From positions 1-41,964 of IMG/VR virus record IMGVR_UViG_3300034156_000013: DNA of 41,964 nucleotides. The stretch is one strand, 5' to 3'. Below the pieces are notes generated by a model, which searched no databases, was not told the origin of the DNA, and saw nothing but the letters and a program-made list of their open reading frames with translations. The stretch's first letter is position 1, and every line of letters begins with the position of its first letter. This stretch comes from a virus. The translations under genes and the position numbers were made by a program. Of the stretch, positions 1 to 5,964 are shown piece by piece.

Positions 1-127
1 CGTGACGTTGCCTTTGCTATCTCCAAACTGGAGTCGGCCAAGGGCCTCGGTGCACCAGACAAGCCAGCCTTCGCGCTGTTCTTAGCTGATGCTGCTACCA
101 AGACTCCAGGCTATGCTGGCCCTATCC
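1..127. repeat. Exact terminal overlap of the contig (copy 1)
   Basis: Bases 1-127 are identical to bases 41838-41964, the last 127 bases. The repeat lies inside one open reading frame that reads through the join. This fits the leftover overlap of a de Bruijn graph assembly (127 is a common maximum k-mer) better than a biological terminal repeat. It shows that the sequence closes into a circle of 41,837 bp, or comes from concatemeric or terminally redundant DNA. Confidence 0.95.
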
Positions 128-372
128 TCCCTGCTACTCAGGCTGTCGTGGCCGATGGTGCTACCGTACCAGTCAAGAACTCGGCTGGCACCGCTGTACC
201 GGGTACTGCTGTCGCTACTGTGGCCGCTAACGTCGTCACCGCAGTCAAGCTCCCGGCCACTGTTGCCACTGTCGTCTCCGGCATCTCGTCCGTAGCGGCT
301 ACCGGCACTGGCACCAAGGTCACTTTCACAGTGGCTAACGGTGTCATCACTGGCATCGCGCTTAGTGCGTAA
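1..372 (+). CDS. Putative virion decoration/head-fibre-like protein, C-terminal part (5' end at 41781)
   Basis: This frame is open from base 1 to a TAA at 370-372. Its start lies at the other end of the window (ATG 41781), giving 142 residues once the 127-base overlap is merged. The C-terminal half is low in complexity and rich in Ala, Val, Thr and Gly. Short alternating stretches such as GTAVATVAANVVTAVKLPA suggest a repetitive beta structure, as in small phage head-fibre or decoration proteins. It lies between the large terminase and the endolysin. The function is inferred only from composition and position; another structural accessory protein is equally possible. Confidence 0.75.
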   Translation, partial: RDVAFAISKLESAKGLGAPDKPAFALFLADAATKTPGYAGPILPATQAVVADGATVPVKNSAGTAVPGTAVATVAANVVTAVKLPATVATVVSGISSVAATGTGTKVTFTVANGVITGIALSA

Positions 373-826
373 TAAGGCCCTCACTGGTAGCGCTCTTGCT
401 GCTGCTATCAGTGGGCTCTTTGCTCTAGAGGGTGTGGAATACTTCGCCTATAAGGACATCGCTGGTGTGCCTACGCTCTGCGCGGGCACTACCCTCGGCG
501 TCAAGATGGGTGACAAGGCCACTCCGCAGCAGTGTTGGGACATGACAGTCCGCGACTTTAAGAAACACGAGCTAGCTGTACTGGACTCTATCCACGTACC
601 GCTCAACGTTAACCAACAGACAGCACTCACGTTCTTCTGTTACAACATAGGCACCTACGGCTGTAAGGACTCTACTGCTTTCAAGCTGATCAACGCTGGA
701 GACTACAAGGCTGGCTGTCAAGCTATGGCCCTGTGGAACAAAGTGACGCTCAATGGCAAGAAGGTAGTGTCTAAGGGACTGAACAACCGGCGTGCTGCTG
801 AGGTACAACTATGCTTAAAGCCCTGA
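365..826 (+). CDS. Endolysin, T4/P21-type lysozyme with SAR-like N-terminus
   Basis: Muramidase that would cleave peptidoglycan at lysis. The glycosidase signature E-(8 residues)-D-(5 residues)-T is complete: E22, D31 and T37 counted from GTG 365, within EGVEYFAYKDIAGVPT. Residues 7-20 (TGSALAAAISGLFA) form a weakly hydrophobic Gly/Ala-rich segment, as in signal-arrest-release endolysins, which reach the membrane by Sec and are freed when it depolarises. Start choice is uncertain: GTG 365 overlaps the upstream TAA and suggests coupling, while GTG 341 is also in frame; neither has a clear Shine-Dalgarno. It precedes the spanin pair and overlaps the Rz start by 16 nt. The lysozyme call is firm; the SAR call is inferred. 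Confidence 0.9.
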   Translation: MRNKALTGSALAAAISGLFALEGVEYFAYKDIAGVPTLCAGTTLGVKMGDKATPQQCWDMTVRDFKKHELAVLDSIHVPLNVNQQTALTFFCYNIGTYGCKDSTAFKLINAGDYKAGCQAMALWNKVTLNGKKVVSKGLNNRRAAEVQLCLKP

Positions 827-1128
827 TCGCCATGGGCCTCGCTCTCGTTCTGGCCGTCTCTGCTGCGTTCTGGCAGGCGGACAGGGCCGGGGAGTACAAG
901 GCCAAGGCCCAAGAGGCTACCGACGCCCTGACGAGCTTACAGGAGCGTCAGAAGCGAATCCAATCCCAACTCACCAAGGTGCAATCCAACTATGCGACCT
1001 CTCAACTTCGGCTGGATCAAGCCCTGCGTGGCCGTCCCGCTGTTGCTACTCCTCCTGATGTGTACCGCGTCCTGTGCGAGCGCTCCCGCTGCGTCCCTGT
1101 GGACCCCGTGCGTACACCCGGAGATTGA
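811..1128 (+). CDS. Rz: Rz-like inner-membrane spanin (i-spanin)
   Basis: A 105-residue protein with one N-terminal membrane anchor (about residues 3-20, LKALIAMGLALVLAVSAAF), then a charged, coiled-coil-prone periplasmic region (residues 25-75, rich in Gln, Glu, Lys and Arg). This is the topology of Rz, which pairs with the outer-membrane lipoprotein Rz1 to fuse the two membranes in the last step of lysis. Its ATG overlaps the end of the endolysin gene. The Rz1 frame starts inside it in a different frame and runs past its end. Sequence similarity among spanins is low, so the call rests on topology and gene arrangement. Confidence 0.85.
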   Translation: MLKALIAMGLALVLAVSAAFWQADRAGEYKAKAQEATDALTSLQERQKRIQSQLTKVQSNYATSQLRLDQALRGRPAVATPPDVYRVLCERSRCVPVDPVRTPGD

Positions 1129-1213
1129 CCCATCGACCGACCAAGGCGTCTACAGGGCGCTCCTGAGCTATCAGCAAGAGGTTGATCGGTGTAACGCGGC
1201 GAATACTGAGTGA
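992..1213 (+). CDS. Rz1: Rz1-like outer-membrane lipoprotein spanin (o-spanin)
   Basis: A 73-residue ORF that begins inside Rz in another frame. The N-terminus has a hydrophobic signal (PCVAVPLLLLLLMCTAS) ending in a lipobox-like TASC at residues 25-28; the preceding MC is a less likely alternative. The mature part is short and Ala/Pro-containing, as expected of an o-spanin lipidated in the outer membrane that contacts Rz in the periplasm. The overlapping-frame arrangement is characteristic of Rz/Rz1 pairs. It is the last gene before the non-coding end region. Confidence 0.85.
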   Translation: MRPLNFGWIKPCVAVPLLLLLLMCTASCASAPAASLWTPCVHPEIDPSTDQGVYRALLSYQQEVDRCNAANTE

Positions 1214-1265
1214 GACCCTGAGCCAAGTCCTGAGCAGATGCTGAGGATTTGCCTGAGTGCCTGAC
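1206..1265. repeat. CTGAG short repeats at ~12-bp period
   Basis: CTGAG occurs at 1206, 1218, 1230, 1241 and 1253, followed by CTGAC at 1261, so the spacings are 12, 12, 11 and 12 bp. The array begins in the last codons of Rz1 and continues into non-coding DNA. The position matches the short repeats (SRR) that flank the terminal repeat in T7. A role in DNA maturation is inferred. Confidence 0.6.
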
Positions 1266-1465
1266 CTAAAAAATAATAGCTTGTGCGAGGAGGCCCCTCG
1301 GACTGATAATGAGCGAATCCCCCCTGCGGCCCGGTGGCTGAGCCGCCTGTAGGGAGGGTGGGTGACCAATCCAAGAGGGTCTCGGGTATTCCTTGATGAG
1401 AGGCGCTATGGTCGCATGATTCACGAGGACAATGCAAGCGAATTCCCACACAATATGAGCATTAG

Positions 1466-1495
1466 CTGAGAGGCCCTGAGAGCGCGTGAGAGCGA
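1466..1495. repeat. (C/G)TGAGAG short repeats at 10-bp period
   Basis: Three units, CTGAGAGGCC, CTGAGAGCGC and GTGAGAGCGA, start at 1466, 1476 and 1486. Together with the array at 1206-1265 they flank about 200 bp, an arrangement like the SRR-TR-SRL structure at a T7 concatemer junction. The functional reading is inferred. Confidence 0.45.
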
Positions 1496-1645
1496 CGGCG
1501 AGGGATTCCCTAGGCCAACGGGTGGGCAAGGCAGCGAGACAGCGTGAGGATAGGCGAGAGGAGACGACAACGGATAGGACAGAACAATAACGGGAGCAAA
1601 GGCGGGCGGCATCTGTCTTATGTCCGGCTTGTTTAGGGTTGGGAT

Positions 1646-1680
1646 TAATTGGGCACCTTATCTATAGAAACCATTTAATG
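1646..1680 (+). promoter_or_regulatory. Phage RNA polymerase promoter, left-end (phi-OL-like)
   Basis: It starts TAATTGGGCACCTTATCTAT and continues AGAAACCATTTAATG. It is identical over 35 bases to the copies at 22181 and 36942 and nearly so to those at 22458 and 25733. No gene follows directly. Its place between the last gene and the host promoters resembles phi-OL of T7, near the left genome end. It is the only phage-type promoter I found upstream of 22181, so it could also serve all early and replication genes once the phage polymerase is made. Confidence 0.85.
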
Positions 1681-1726
1681 CGGGTTGTAGGGCATTCCTC
1701 AATCTGTCTGTGGGAAGTAGAGAGAG

Positions 1727-1886
1727 ATAGATCCCGGATAGATAGAGAGGATAGAGAGGAGGATAGAGAGGCGAGAGTAGATAGAGAGAGGATAGAGAGT
1801 AGGACCATAGGAGATAGAGAGAGGAGACCAGCTATATAGAAGGAGAGGATAGGTATAGACAGATAGTAAATAGATAGAGATAGAGG
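1727..1886. repeat. GATAGA/GAGAGA purine-rich tract
   Basis: An imperfect array built from GATAGA and GAGAGGATAGAGAG units with almost no pyrimidines except T. It lies between the left-end phage promoter and the first host promoter. The open frames here on both strands are products of the repeat, not genes. The role is unknown; a left-end short-repeat (SRL-like) packaging or spacer function is possible. Confidence 0.7.
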
Positions 1887-1914
1887 TTGACAGTAGAGAG
1901 AATGAGAGTAGAGT
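1887..1914 (+). promoter_or_regulatory. Candidate sigma70 promoter 1
   Basis: TTGACA at 1887-1892, a 16-bp spacer, and TAGAGT at 1909-1914 (4 of 6 matches to TATAAT). It is the first and weakest of four candidates upstream of the early genes. Confidence 0.45.
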
Positions 1915-1979
1915 AGGCCACCTACAGAGCGACACCATAGCGACACGGTGAAGTGAGTAGGCAGTAGGTAACAAGGTTG

Positions 1980-2008
1980 TTGACAGCTACTGAGTAACAA
2001 GGCAAGAT
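1980..2008 (+). promoter_or_regulatory. Candidate sigma70 promoter 2
   Basis: TTGACA at 1980-1985, a 17-bp spacer, and CAAGAT at 2003-2008. The -35 is perfect and the -10 is poor. The spacer contains GCTACTGAGT, which recurs in promoter 4. Confidence 0.5.
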
Positions 2009-2131
2009 GACCACCAGTTCAACGCTACAGACTGACTAGCTAGCTCGACACACAGAGTAAGCTACCGGAAACTAGCTAAGCTAAGTAGCTACCTTGTAAG
2101 ACCGTCAGGCATAGGTAGCGAACAAAGCAGG

Positions 2132-2160
2132 TTGACAAGGTAACACGAACAACGTAACAT
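2132..2160 (+). promoter_or_regulatory. Candidate sigma70 promoter 3
   Basis: TTGACA at 2132-2137, a 17-bp spacer, and TAACAT at 2155-2160 (4 of 6). It shares the 10-mer GGTTGACAAG with promoter 4. A strong host promoter for early genes is expected here. Confidence 0.7.
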
Positions 2161-2251
2161 CCGCAGCACAGCAACACGATACACCGCTCCCGAATCTACA
2201 TAGTAGGGCGCACAGTGGTCATAGCTTAGATGCTCCCAGTAATCGGGCGGG

Positions 2252-2280
2252 TTGACAAGCAAACGCTACTGAGTTAAGAT
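2252..2280 (+). promoter_or_regulatory. Candidate sigma70 promoter 4
   Basis: TTGACA at 2252-2257, a 17-bp spacer, and TAAGAT at 2275-2280 (4 of 6). It is the last candidate before the early genes and would give a leader of about 500 nt before the first ATG at 2799. Confidence 0.7.
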
Positions 2281-2677
2281 GTGCAGCAGGTGAAGGGGTT
2301 GGGATAGGACTCAACGTCACCTACTAGATTCACCGCTCTTTAGTTGTACAAGGCTTGGCCTACCGACACTGGTAGCGTAAAGCCTAGGTAAGATCAGGAA
2401 GCTCACACTATCGCTGGACGGGGTACTGTAGGGTGGAGGACACTAGGTAGCTTAAGGGACAACAGGTAACTGCAACGCTGGATACTGCAACAGACCAGTC
2501 ATTGGTACATGAATAGTACTACGCTCTCAGCCCGCAGCCATATGCTGTAAGACGGGAAAGCGTGAGGGAAGGCGAGAGTCAACCCAAGGCAAGACGAACG
2601 ACTGACGTGTGTACCCTGACGATATGGGCAACGATAGGATTGGACCTATCAACGTGGCTAGGCGGACAGACGCTAGC

Positions 2678-2700
2678 AGGGACACACTTCGGTGGTCCCT
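2678..2700 (+). other. UUCG-tetraloop hairpin in the early leader
   Basis: AGGGAC, a bulged A, CAC, TTCG, GTG, GTCCCT: a 9-bp stem with one bulged base closed by a C(UUCG)G tetraloop. No T-run follows, so it is not a typical intrinsic terminator. It could be an mRNA processing or stability element 100 nt before the first gene. Confidence 0.6.
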
Positions 2701-2798
2701 AATGCACACTACACTGATGGCACTCTTGATTGAGGTACGAGTGGAAGGATAGGCCAACTGGCTCCGAGTGTGTATTAGAAACTACCGAGGGTAACATC

Positions 2799-3011
2799 AT
2801 GGCACTGCACAACGTAATCCGCCGTACCTTCACGCCGGGTAAGCAAGCTATCAAGGACTTGTGGAAATACGCTGACAAGTTCCTCCGCTCCACTGATGCA
2901 CGGACTAAACGTCTTGGCCTACAATGCAAGACACAGGCGCTGATCTTCACCGACCGGGCGGGCACTCCGCAGTACCTCACCCACTCACGACCTGAATATG
3001 GGCGCCGCTGA
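2799..3011 (+). CDS. Hypothetical early protein, 70 aa
   Basis: First gene after the host promoters. I use ATG 2799 because GAGGG lies 8 nt upstream; an in-frame TTG at 2730 would add 23 residues without a comparable site. The product is small and strongly basic (many Arg and Lys, start MALHNVIRRTF) with no membrane segment or motif that I recognise. It ends 2 nt before the next ATG. First-transcribed genes of T7-like phages often encode small inhibitors of host functions, but that is position only, not evidence of function. Confidence 0.75.
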   Translation: MALHNVIRRTFTPGKQAIKDLWKYADKFLRSTDARTKRLGLQCKTQALIFTDRAGTPQYLTHSRPEYGRR

Positions 3012-3013
3012 AA

Positions 3014-3430
3014 ATGACACCACTCGAACGTAAAGCACTGCGTAAGGTACGGTCCAAGGTCCGCAAGCACTCGGTTACTGTCGAGGGAGTCATCAGGCAC
3101 AGTGCAGCATCACCAATTGCAGTTGCTCACCGTCCACTGGACATTGACCATCTGTATCGTCAGGCCGTCAAGGATATGAGCATTCGTATCAAGCTCACTG
3201 ACATGTGGCACAAGGGCAACACTCAAGCGGGTAAGCGTCGTCGTCAGCTTAACGACTGGGAACTGGCGACTGAGCCACAAGGCCCGGTAGACGCATGGCA
3301 AGAAACGAGTAAGCACCTACCGAAGAACGGCGGACGCCGGGCGGTCGGTAAGTGTGACGTACAATTGGTTGCAAACAAAGCACAACTCAAGGCGCACGGC
3401 GCCAACTTCACTAAGGAATCACGCAAATGA
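3014..3430 (+). CDS. Hypothetical early protein, 138 aa
   Basis: Very basic, soluble-looking protein with a Lys/Arg-rich N-terminus (RKALRKVRSKVRKH, residues 6-19) and another basic stretch near residue 95. No domain recognised. The charge would suit nucleic acid binding, but this is speculation. It overlaps the next gene by ATGA, indicating translational coupling. Confidence 0.75.
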   Translation: MTPLERKALRKVRSKVRKHSVTVEGVIRHSAASPIAVAHRPLDIDHLYRQAVKDMSIRIKLTDMWHKGNTQAGKRRRQLNDWELATEPQGPVDAWQETSKHLPKNGGRRAVGKCDVQLVANKAQLKAHGANFTKESRK

Positions 3431-3960
3431 CTACCAACAAAACCGAAATCCCTACCCTGATCGTCGGCACTGATGCACTGCGTAAAGAGTTCACCCTGAT
3501 CGCCGCTGCCGGTAAGAAACTGGACACCCGTATCCAAGTGGCTGGCCTGTCGGTCATGGCACACATCGACACTCACGGCGACGTGACCGTAGCCACCTCG
3601 CTGGTCAACGAATTGTTCGGCGCACTGTCGAAGGGCCACCGCAAGGCAGCCATGGTGGAATGGCTGGTCAAGTACGGCAAAGTCAAGCTCAACGTGGACG
3701 AGGCTACCAAGAAGGTACAGCCCTTCCTGTATGACAAGGCCGCTACCACCAACCTGCAAGGTGCATGTGACGAGCCGTGGTTCGACTGCAAGCCTGAGAA
3801 ACTGGACGAAGACTTCGACTTCACGAAACTGCTGAATGCACTGATCGCCAAGGCCGCGAAGAAGGACCCGTCCAAGGTGCATGGCCTTGAGCTGCTGGCA
3901 CAGGTCAAGCAACTGGCTGAGGCACAGCCTGCTGCGCCCGCAGTGAAGCTGGCTGCGTAA
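3427..3960 (+). CDS. Hypothetical early protein, 177 aa
   Basis: Codon use is strongly G/C-ending, typical of the well-expressed genes here. The sequence looks globular and mixed alpha/beta, with a helical, Ala/Lys-rich C-terminal third (residues 135-177) ending in a Pro/Ala tail. No recognised motif. It is coupled to its neighbours on both sides (ATGA at 3427, TAATG at 3958-3962), so it belongs to the first early cluster. Confidence 0.85.
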   Translation: MTTNKTEIPTLIVGTDALRKEFTLIAAAGKKLDTRIQVAGLSVMAHIDTHGDVTVATSLVNELFGALSKGHRKAAMVEWLVKYGKVKLNVDEATKKVQPFLYDKAATTNLQGACDEPWFDCKPEKLDEDFDFTKLLNALIAKAAKKDPSKVHGLELLAQVKQLAEAQPAAPAVKLAA

Positions 3961-4133
3961 TGGCCGGGCCGGTTAAGCTGTACAAGGGCAAGGTTAATAA
4001 GGTGGGCAGTGTCACTGTCCGCTGGGATGCCGAGTATCAGGAATGGATTGTCCGCACTGCCCTAGGCTCTACCTACCACACGTCTGACGTAGATGATGCG
4101 TATGGCACTGCGGTAATGATGGATAAGGGATAG
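3960..4133 (+). CDS. Small hypothetical protein, 57 aa
   Basis: It starts within the TAATG junction with the upstream gene and ends at TAG 4131-4133. The product (MAGPVKLYKGKVNKVGSVTV...) alternates charged and hydrophobic residues with Trp at 22 and 29, as in a small beta-barrel fold. No function recognised. Support comes from the tight coupling, from the same TAATG junction used several times elsewhere in this genome, and from ending just before the inverted repeat that closes the cluster. Confidence 0.65.
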   Translation: MAGPVKLYKGKVNKVGSVTVRWDAEYQEWIVRTALGSTYHTSDVDDAYGTAVMMDKG

Positions 4134-4140
4134 CGTTTGT

Positions 4141-4183
4141 CATGTACACTAGGCATTCCGCCTATTAGAACCTAGTGTACATG
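4141..4183 (+). other. 13-bp perfect inverted repeat between early clusters
   Basis: CATGTACACTAGG (4141-4153) and CCTAGTGTACATG (4171-4183) are perfect inverted copies separated by 17 bases. It lies between a stop codon and the ribosome binding site of the next gene and is not followed by a T-run. It could be an RNase III-type processing hairpin or a two-fold DNA site for a regulator. Confidence 0.75.
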
Positions 4184-4219
4184 GCAGCTCTCTATCATAA
4201 CGTACTAGAGGAATACCAC

Positions 4220-4612
4220 ATGTCAGCAGCACTGAAACAATTAATGCTTGATCTTATCACTGGCACTAACGGTGTCCGGTCTCAGGTACTGCTTAGACAC
4301 CGCAGGCCAGAACGTGGGACTAAGGATGGCGGCGTGTGCCTATCCGTAGAGACGCATTGCCGAGAGGCCCGCGACCTGTTCCAAGAGGCGATTCGTGAGT
4401 GGCCTGCGGGTATTTCGGCGGGCTACCCTGTGAGGGCGCCTGCGTCTTTCGTGCATACCAATGACGACGCACTGTCTCGGGCTATCTGGGCCTATGACGC
4501 CCTCCCACATTGGGAAGGTGAGTACGGCGAGAGCCGTAAAGAAATGTGCCGGTGGGTCATCACTTGGCTTGATCAACGGGGCGAGCAGGTGCACGCCAAG
4601 CCGGTGCTGTGA
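4220..4612 (+). CDS. Hypothetical early protein, 130 aa
   Basis: ATG 4220 is chosen because AGAGGAA lies about 7 nt upstream; an upstream GTG/ATG (4175/4181) falls inside the inverted repeat. The product contains a central region with CREARDLFQEAIREW and a C-terminal Trp-rich helical part. I do not recognise a family. Its end overlaps the next ATG (TGATG). Confidence 0.75.
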   Translation: MSAALKQLMLDLITGTNGVRSQVLLRHRRPERGTKDGGVCLSVETHCREARDLFQEAIREWPAGISAGYPVRAPASFVHTNDDALSRAIWAYDALPHWEGEYGESRKEMCRWVITWLDQRGEQVHAKPVL

Positions 4613-4887
4613 TGAGACTTTTCGTGCAATGTGTGCTGCGCACTCCGACTCGCCGTTGGCTGCGCACTGTATGGGATACAGCTACCGTGCACCTCACAAG
4701 GGAACAGGCACGGGCAGAGATTGCCAAAGGTAATCAGGTGGAGGTGCGTAGCAGCTACCATACGGTGCAGCTAGTTAAAGTAGCGCATCCGAAGGTGCGT
4801 GTGCCCAGTGAGTGGGCGAGCGGAGTACCGTATACTGCTATCCGCTTCGACGACCGACAGCCACCGCAACCCACCGTGTGGCCGTAG
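4612..4887 (+). CDS. Hypothetical early protein, 91 aa
   Basis: It starts in the TGATG overlap at 4610-4614. The product is basic in its first 20 residues (RTPTRRWLR), with a short helix (LTREQARAEIAKG, residues 29-41) and a beta-rich rest ending in a Pro-rich tail. No known motif. It is followed by a conserved stem-loop leader. Confidence 0.7.
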   Translation: MRLFVQCVLRTPTRRWLRTVWDTATVHLTREQARAEIAKGNQVEVRSSYHTVQLVKVAHPKVRVPSEWASGVPYTAIRFDDRQPPQPTVWP

Positions 4888-4890
4888 GCC

Positions 4891-4926
4891 CTCCACTCTC
4901 GGCCCAATTATGGACGCCGCAATTTC
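4891..4926 (+). promoter_or_regulatory. Conserved leader stem-loop, copy A
   Basis: CTCCACTC is followed by a hairpin: CGGC-CCA, loop ATTA, TGG, bulged AC, GCCG (4900-4919), then CAATT. The same block recurs at 7930-7962 with the central pair changed on both sides (CCA/TGG to CTA/TAG). It lies between a stop and the next ribosome binding site, so an mRNA role (processing or translation control) is likely. Confidence 0.55.
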
Positions 4927-4954
4927 TCATGCACTTTGAACTGGAGCTATAGAC

Positions 4955-5170
4955 ATGAAACAAGCCACACGCAACTTCCTGAGCATCACCGCCGCACTCA
5001 CCGCAATCGTCGTCCTGAGCACCCTGCAAGGCTGCACGTTCAACGTGACCGTGAACAACGGGTCAACCTTCGCTGACGGCTCGTTCAACGCTGATACGAC
5101 CTCTCAGACGGCCAATCAGTACAATGAGGAGGCGGACATTATCCCAATCCTCGCGGAGCTGTATGAATGA
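4955..5170 (+). CDS. Small early lipoprotein, 71 aa
   Basis: The N-terminus is a lipoprotein signal: basic MKQATR, a hydrophobic core (about residues 9-22), and the lipobox LQGC with Cys27. The mature 45 residues are Asn/Thr-rich, then acidic. Lipidation and export to the cell envelope are predicted from the motif. Early phage lipoproteins are often involved in superinfection exclusion (known for several phages), but here that is only a hypothesis. GGAG precedes the ATG, and the stop overlaps the next start (ATGA). Confidence 0.75.
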   Translation: MKQATRNFLSITAALTAIVVLSTLQGCTFNVTVNNGSTFADGSFNADTTSQTANQYNEEADIIPILAELYE

Positions 5171-5370
5171 GCAAGCACCGTGCCATCGCCCAGCAAAAGA
5201 TGAAGCAAGCAAGAGAGCTGGCAGCCCAGTGTCTGTATCTGATGCGCCGGGCACCTGCTGAGTTCCATGCAATGCACCAAGTTGACTATCAGCGGGCACG
5301 TAATCGCTTCGCCGCCTATTGGCTGGCGTCTGATACCTGCCCACCTCGGACCTTCTTCCTCAAGGGATAA
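5167..5370 (+). CDS. Hypothetical early protein, 67 aa
   Basis: Basic, largely helical small protein (AIAQQKMKQARELAAQC, residues 6-22). It starts in the ATGA overlap with the lipoprotein gene and ends 3 nt before the next ATG. No motif recognised. Coupling to both neighbours supports it as a real gene. Confidence 0.7.
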   Translation: MSKHRAIAQQKMKQARELAAQCLYLMRRAPAEFHAMHQVDYQRARNRFAAYWLASDTCPPRTFFLKG

Positions 5371-5373
5371 CCA

Positions 5374-5619
5374 ATGCCTGCAATTAAATGCGTCAAGATT
5401 CACCTCCTACCCACCGCCCGTGACCGTGCCGCCCGCGCGCTGTTCCCTAACGGCGGTAAGGACTACCGTGACTTCACTGGTCCGGACTTCCAAGACGTGG
5501 CGGAGGCTATGCCGTACCCGGAGTGCATCCGCGTTGTGCTCAAAGATGGCAGCGAATACCTCTACCCGCTGCATCAGGTAGCCCGAGTAAAGATTTATAA
5601 GCGTGAGGTGGTAGCATGA
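5374..5619 (+). CDS. Hypothetical early protein, 81 aa
   Basis: Small beta-rich protein. The C-terminal half (IRVVLKDGSEYLYPLHQVARVKIY) looks like an SH3-like or PH-like mini-domain, but I cannot assign a family. It overlaps the next gene by ATGA. Confidence 0.75.
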   Translation: MPAIKCVKIHLLPTARDRAARALFPNGGKDYRDFTGPDFQDVAEAMPYPECIRVVLKDGSEYLYPLHQVARVKIYKREVVA

Positions 5620-5834
5620 GCCGCACCATCAAGAAAGAATTGCAAGCGTACTACGCTAAGCAGGGGTTGACCGGCAAGCATCTGCGCAAGGCATTGCAAT
5701 ACGACATGAAGGCTGTGCGGCGCGAAGGCAGACGCCCTTACCGAGTAACATCCCTCTGCCATGCATTCGACTGGATCGCCACGCCGCAAGGGGTGGACTA
5801 TTGGCACAACCGCTGGATGGGTAACGGCCAATAA
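5616..5834 (+). CDS. Hypothetical early protein, 72 aa
   Basis: Strongly basic protein (KKELQAYYAKQGLTGKHLRKA at the N-terminus), aromatic-rich toward the C-terminus (FDW, YWHNRW). The ATGA overlap with the upstream gene supports translation. No known family. It is followed by a 130-nt gap carrying a hairpin. Confidence 0.7.
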   Translation: MSRTIKKELQAYYAKQGLTGKHLRKALQYDMKAVRREGRRPYRVTSLCHAFDWIATPQGVDYWHNRWMGNGQ

Positions 5835-5910
5835 CATGCCGAACCACTACAGCAAAGCCGTTCGATGTTGACGGCACGTGGCCTCATGTGAGTGACCAGA
5901 CGATTGAGTC

Positions 5911-5938
5911 AGTAGGCCACCGGGCAACACGGCCTACT
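5911..5938 (+). other. Intercistronic hairpin
   Basis: AGTAGGCC (5911-5918) pairs with GGCCTACT (5931-5938) around a 12-nt loop, in the gap between two early gene clusters. There is no T-run. A processing or stability element is the simplest reading. Confidence 0.5.
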
Positions 5939-5964
5939 CGCTGAATCCACTGGAGGAATACACC

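Larger units (their letters stand above)
1214..2798. other. Non-coding end/early-control region
   Basis: About 1.6 kb without a supportable gene. The frames that stay open here are short, low in complexity and lack ribosome binding sites. In order it contains the CTGAG repeats, an AG-rich stretch (1280-1620), a phage promoter (1646), a GATAGA tract (1727-1886), four candidate host promoters (1887-2280), about 400 bases in which I see nothing definite, and a UUCG hairpin (2678-2700). Lying between the last lysis gene and the first early gene, this is where the physical termini and terminal repeat of a T7-like genome would be expected. Confidence 0.75.

Noticed and set aside
1266-1465. Naming this stretch as the terminal repeat itself
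   Set aside because: Only one copy exists in the circularised assembly, so the ends cannot be located from sequence alone; kept as a prediction in the findings.
1639-2000. Open frames on both strands in the GATAGA tract (66, 112 and 91 codons)
   Set aside because: They consist of repeats of Arg/Asp/Glu or Leu/Ser/Tyr codons forced by the GATAGA sequence, with no ribosome binding site and no plausible protein composition.
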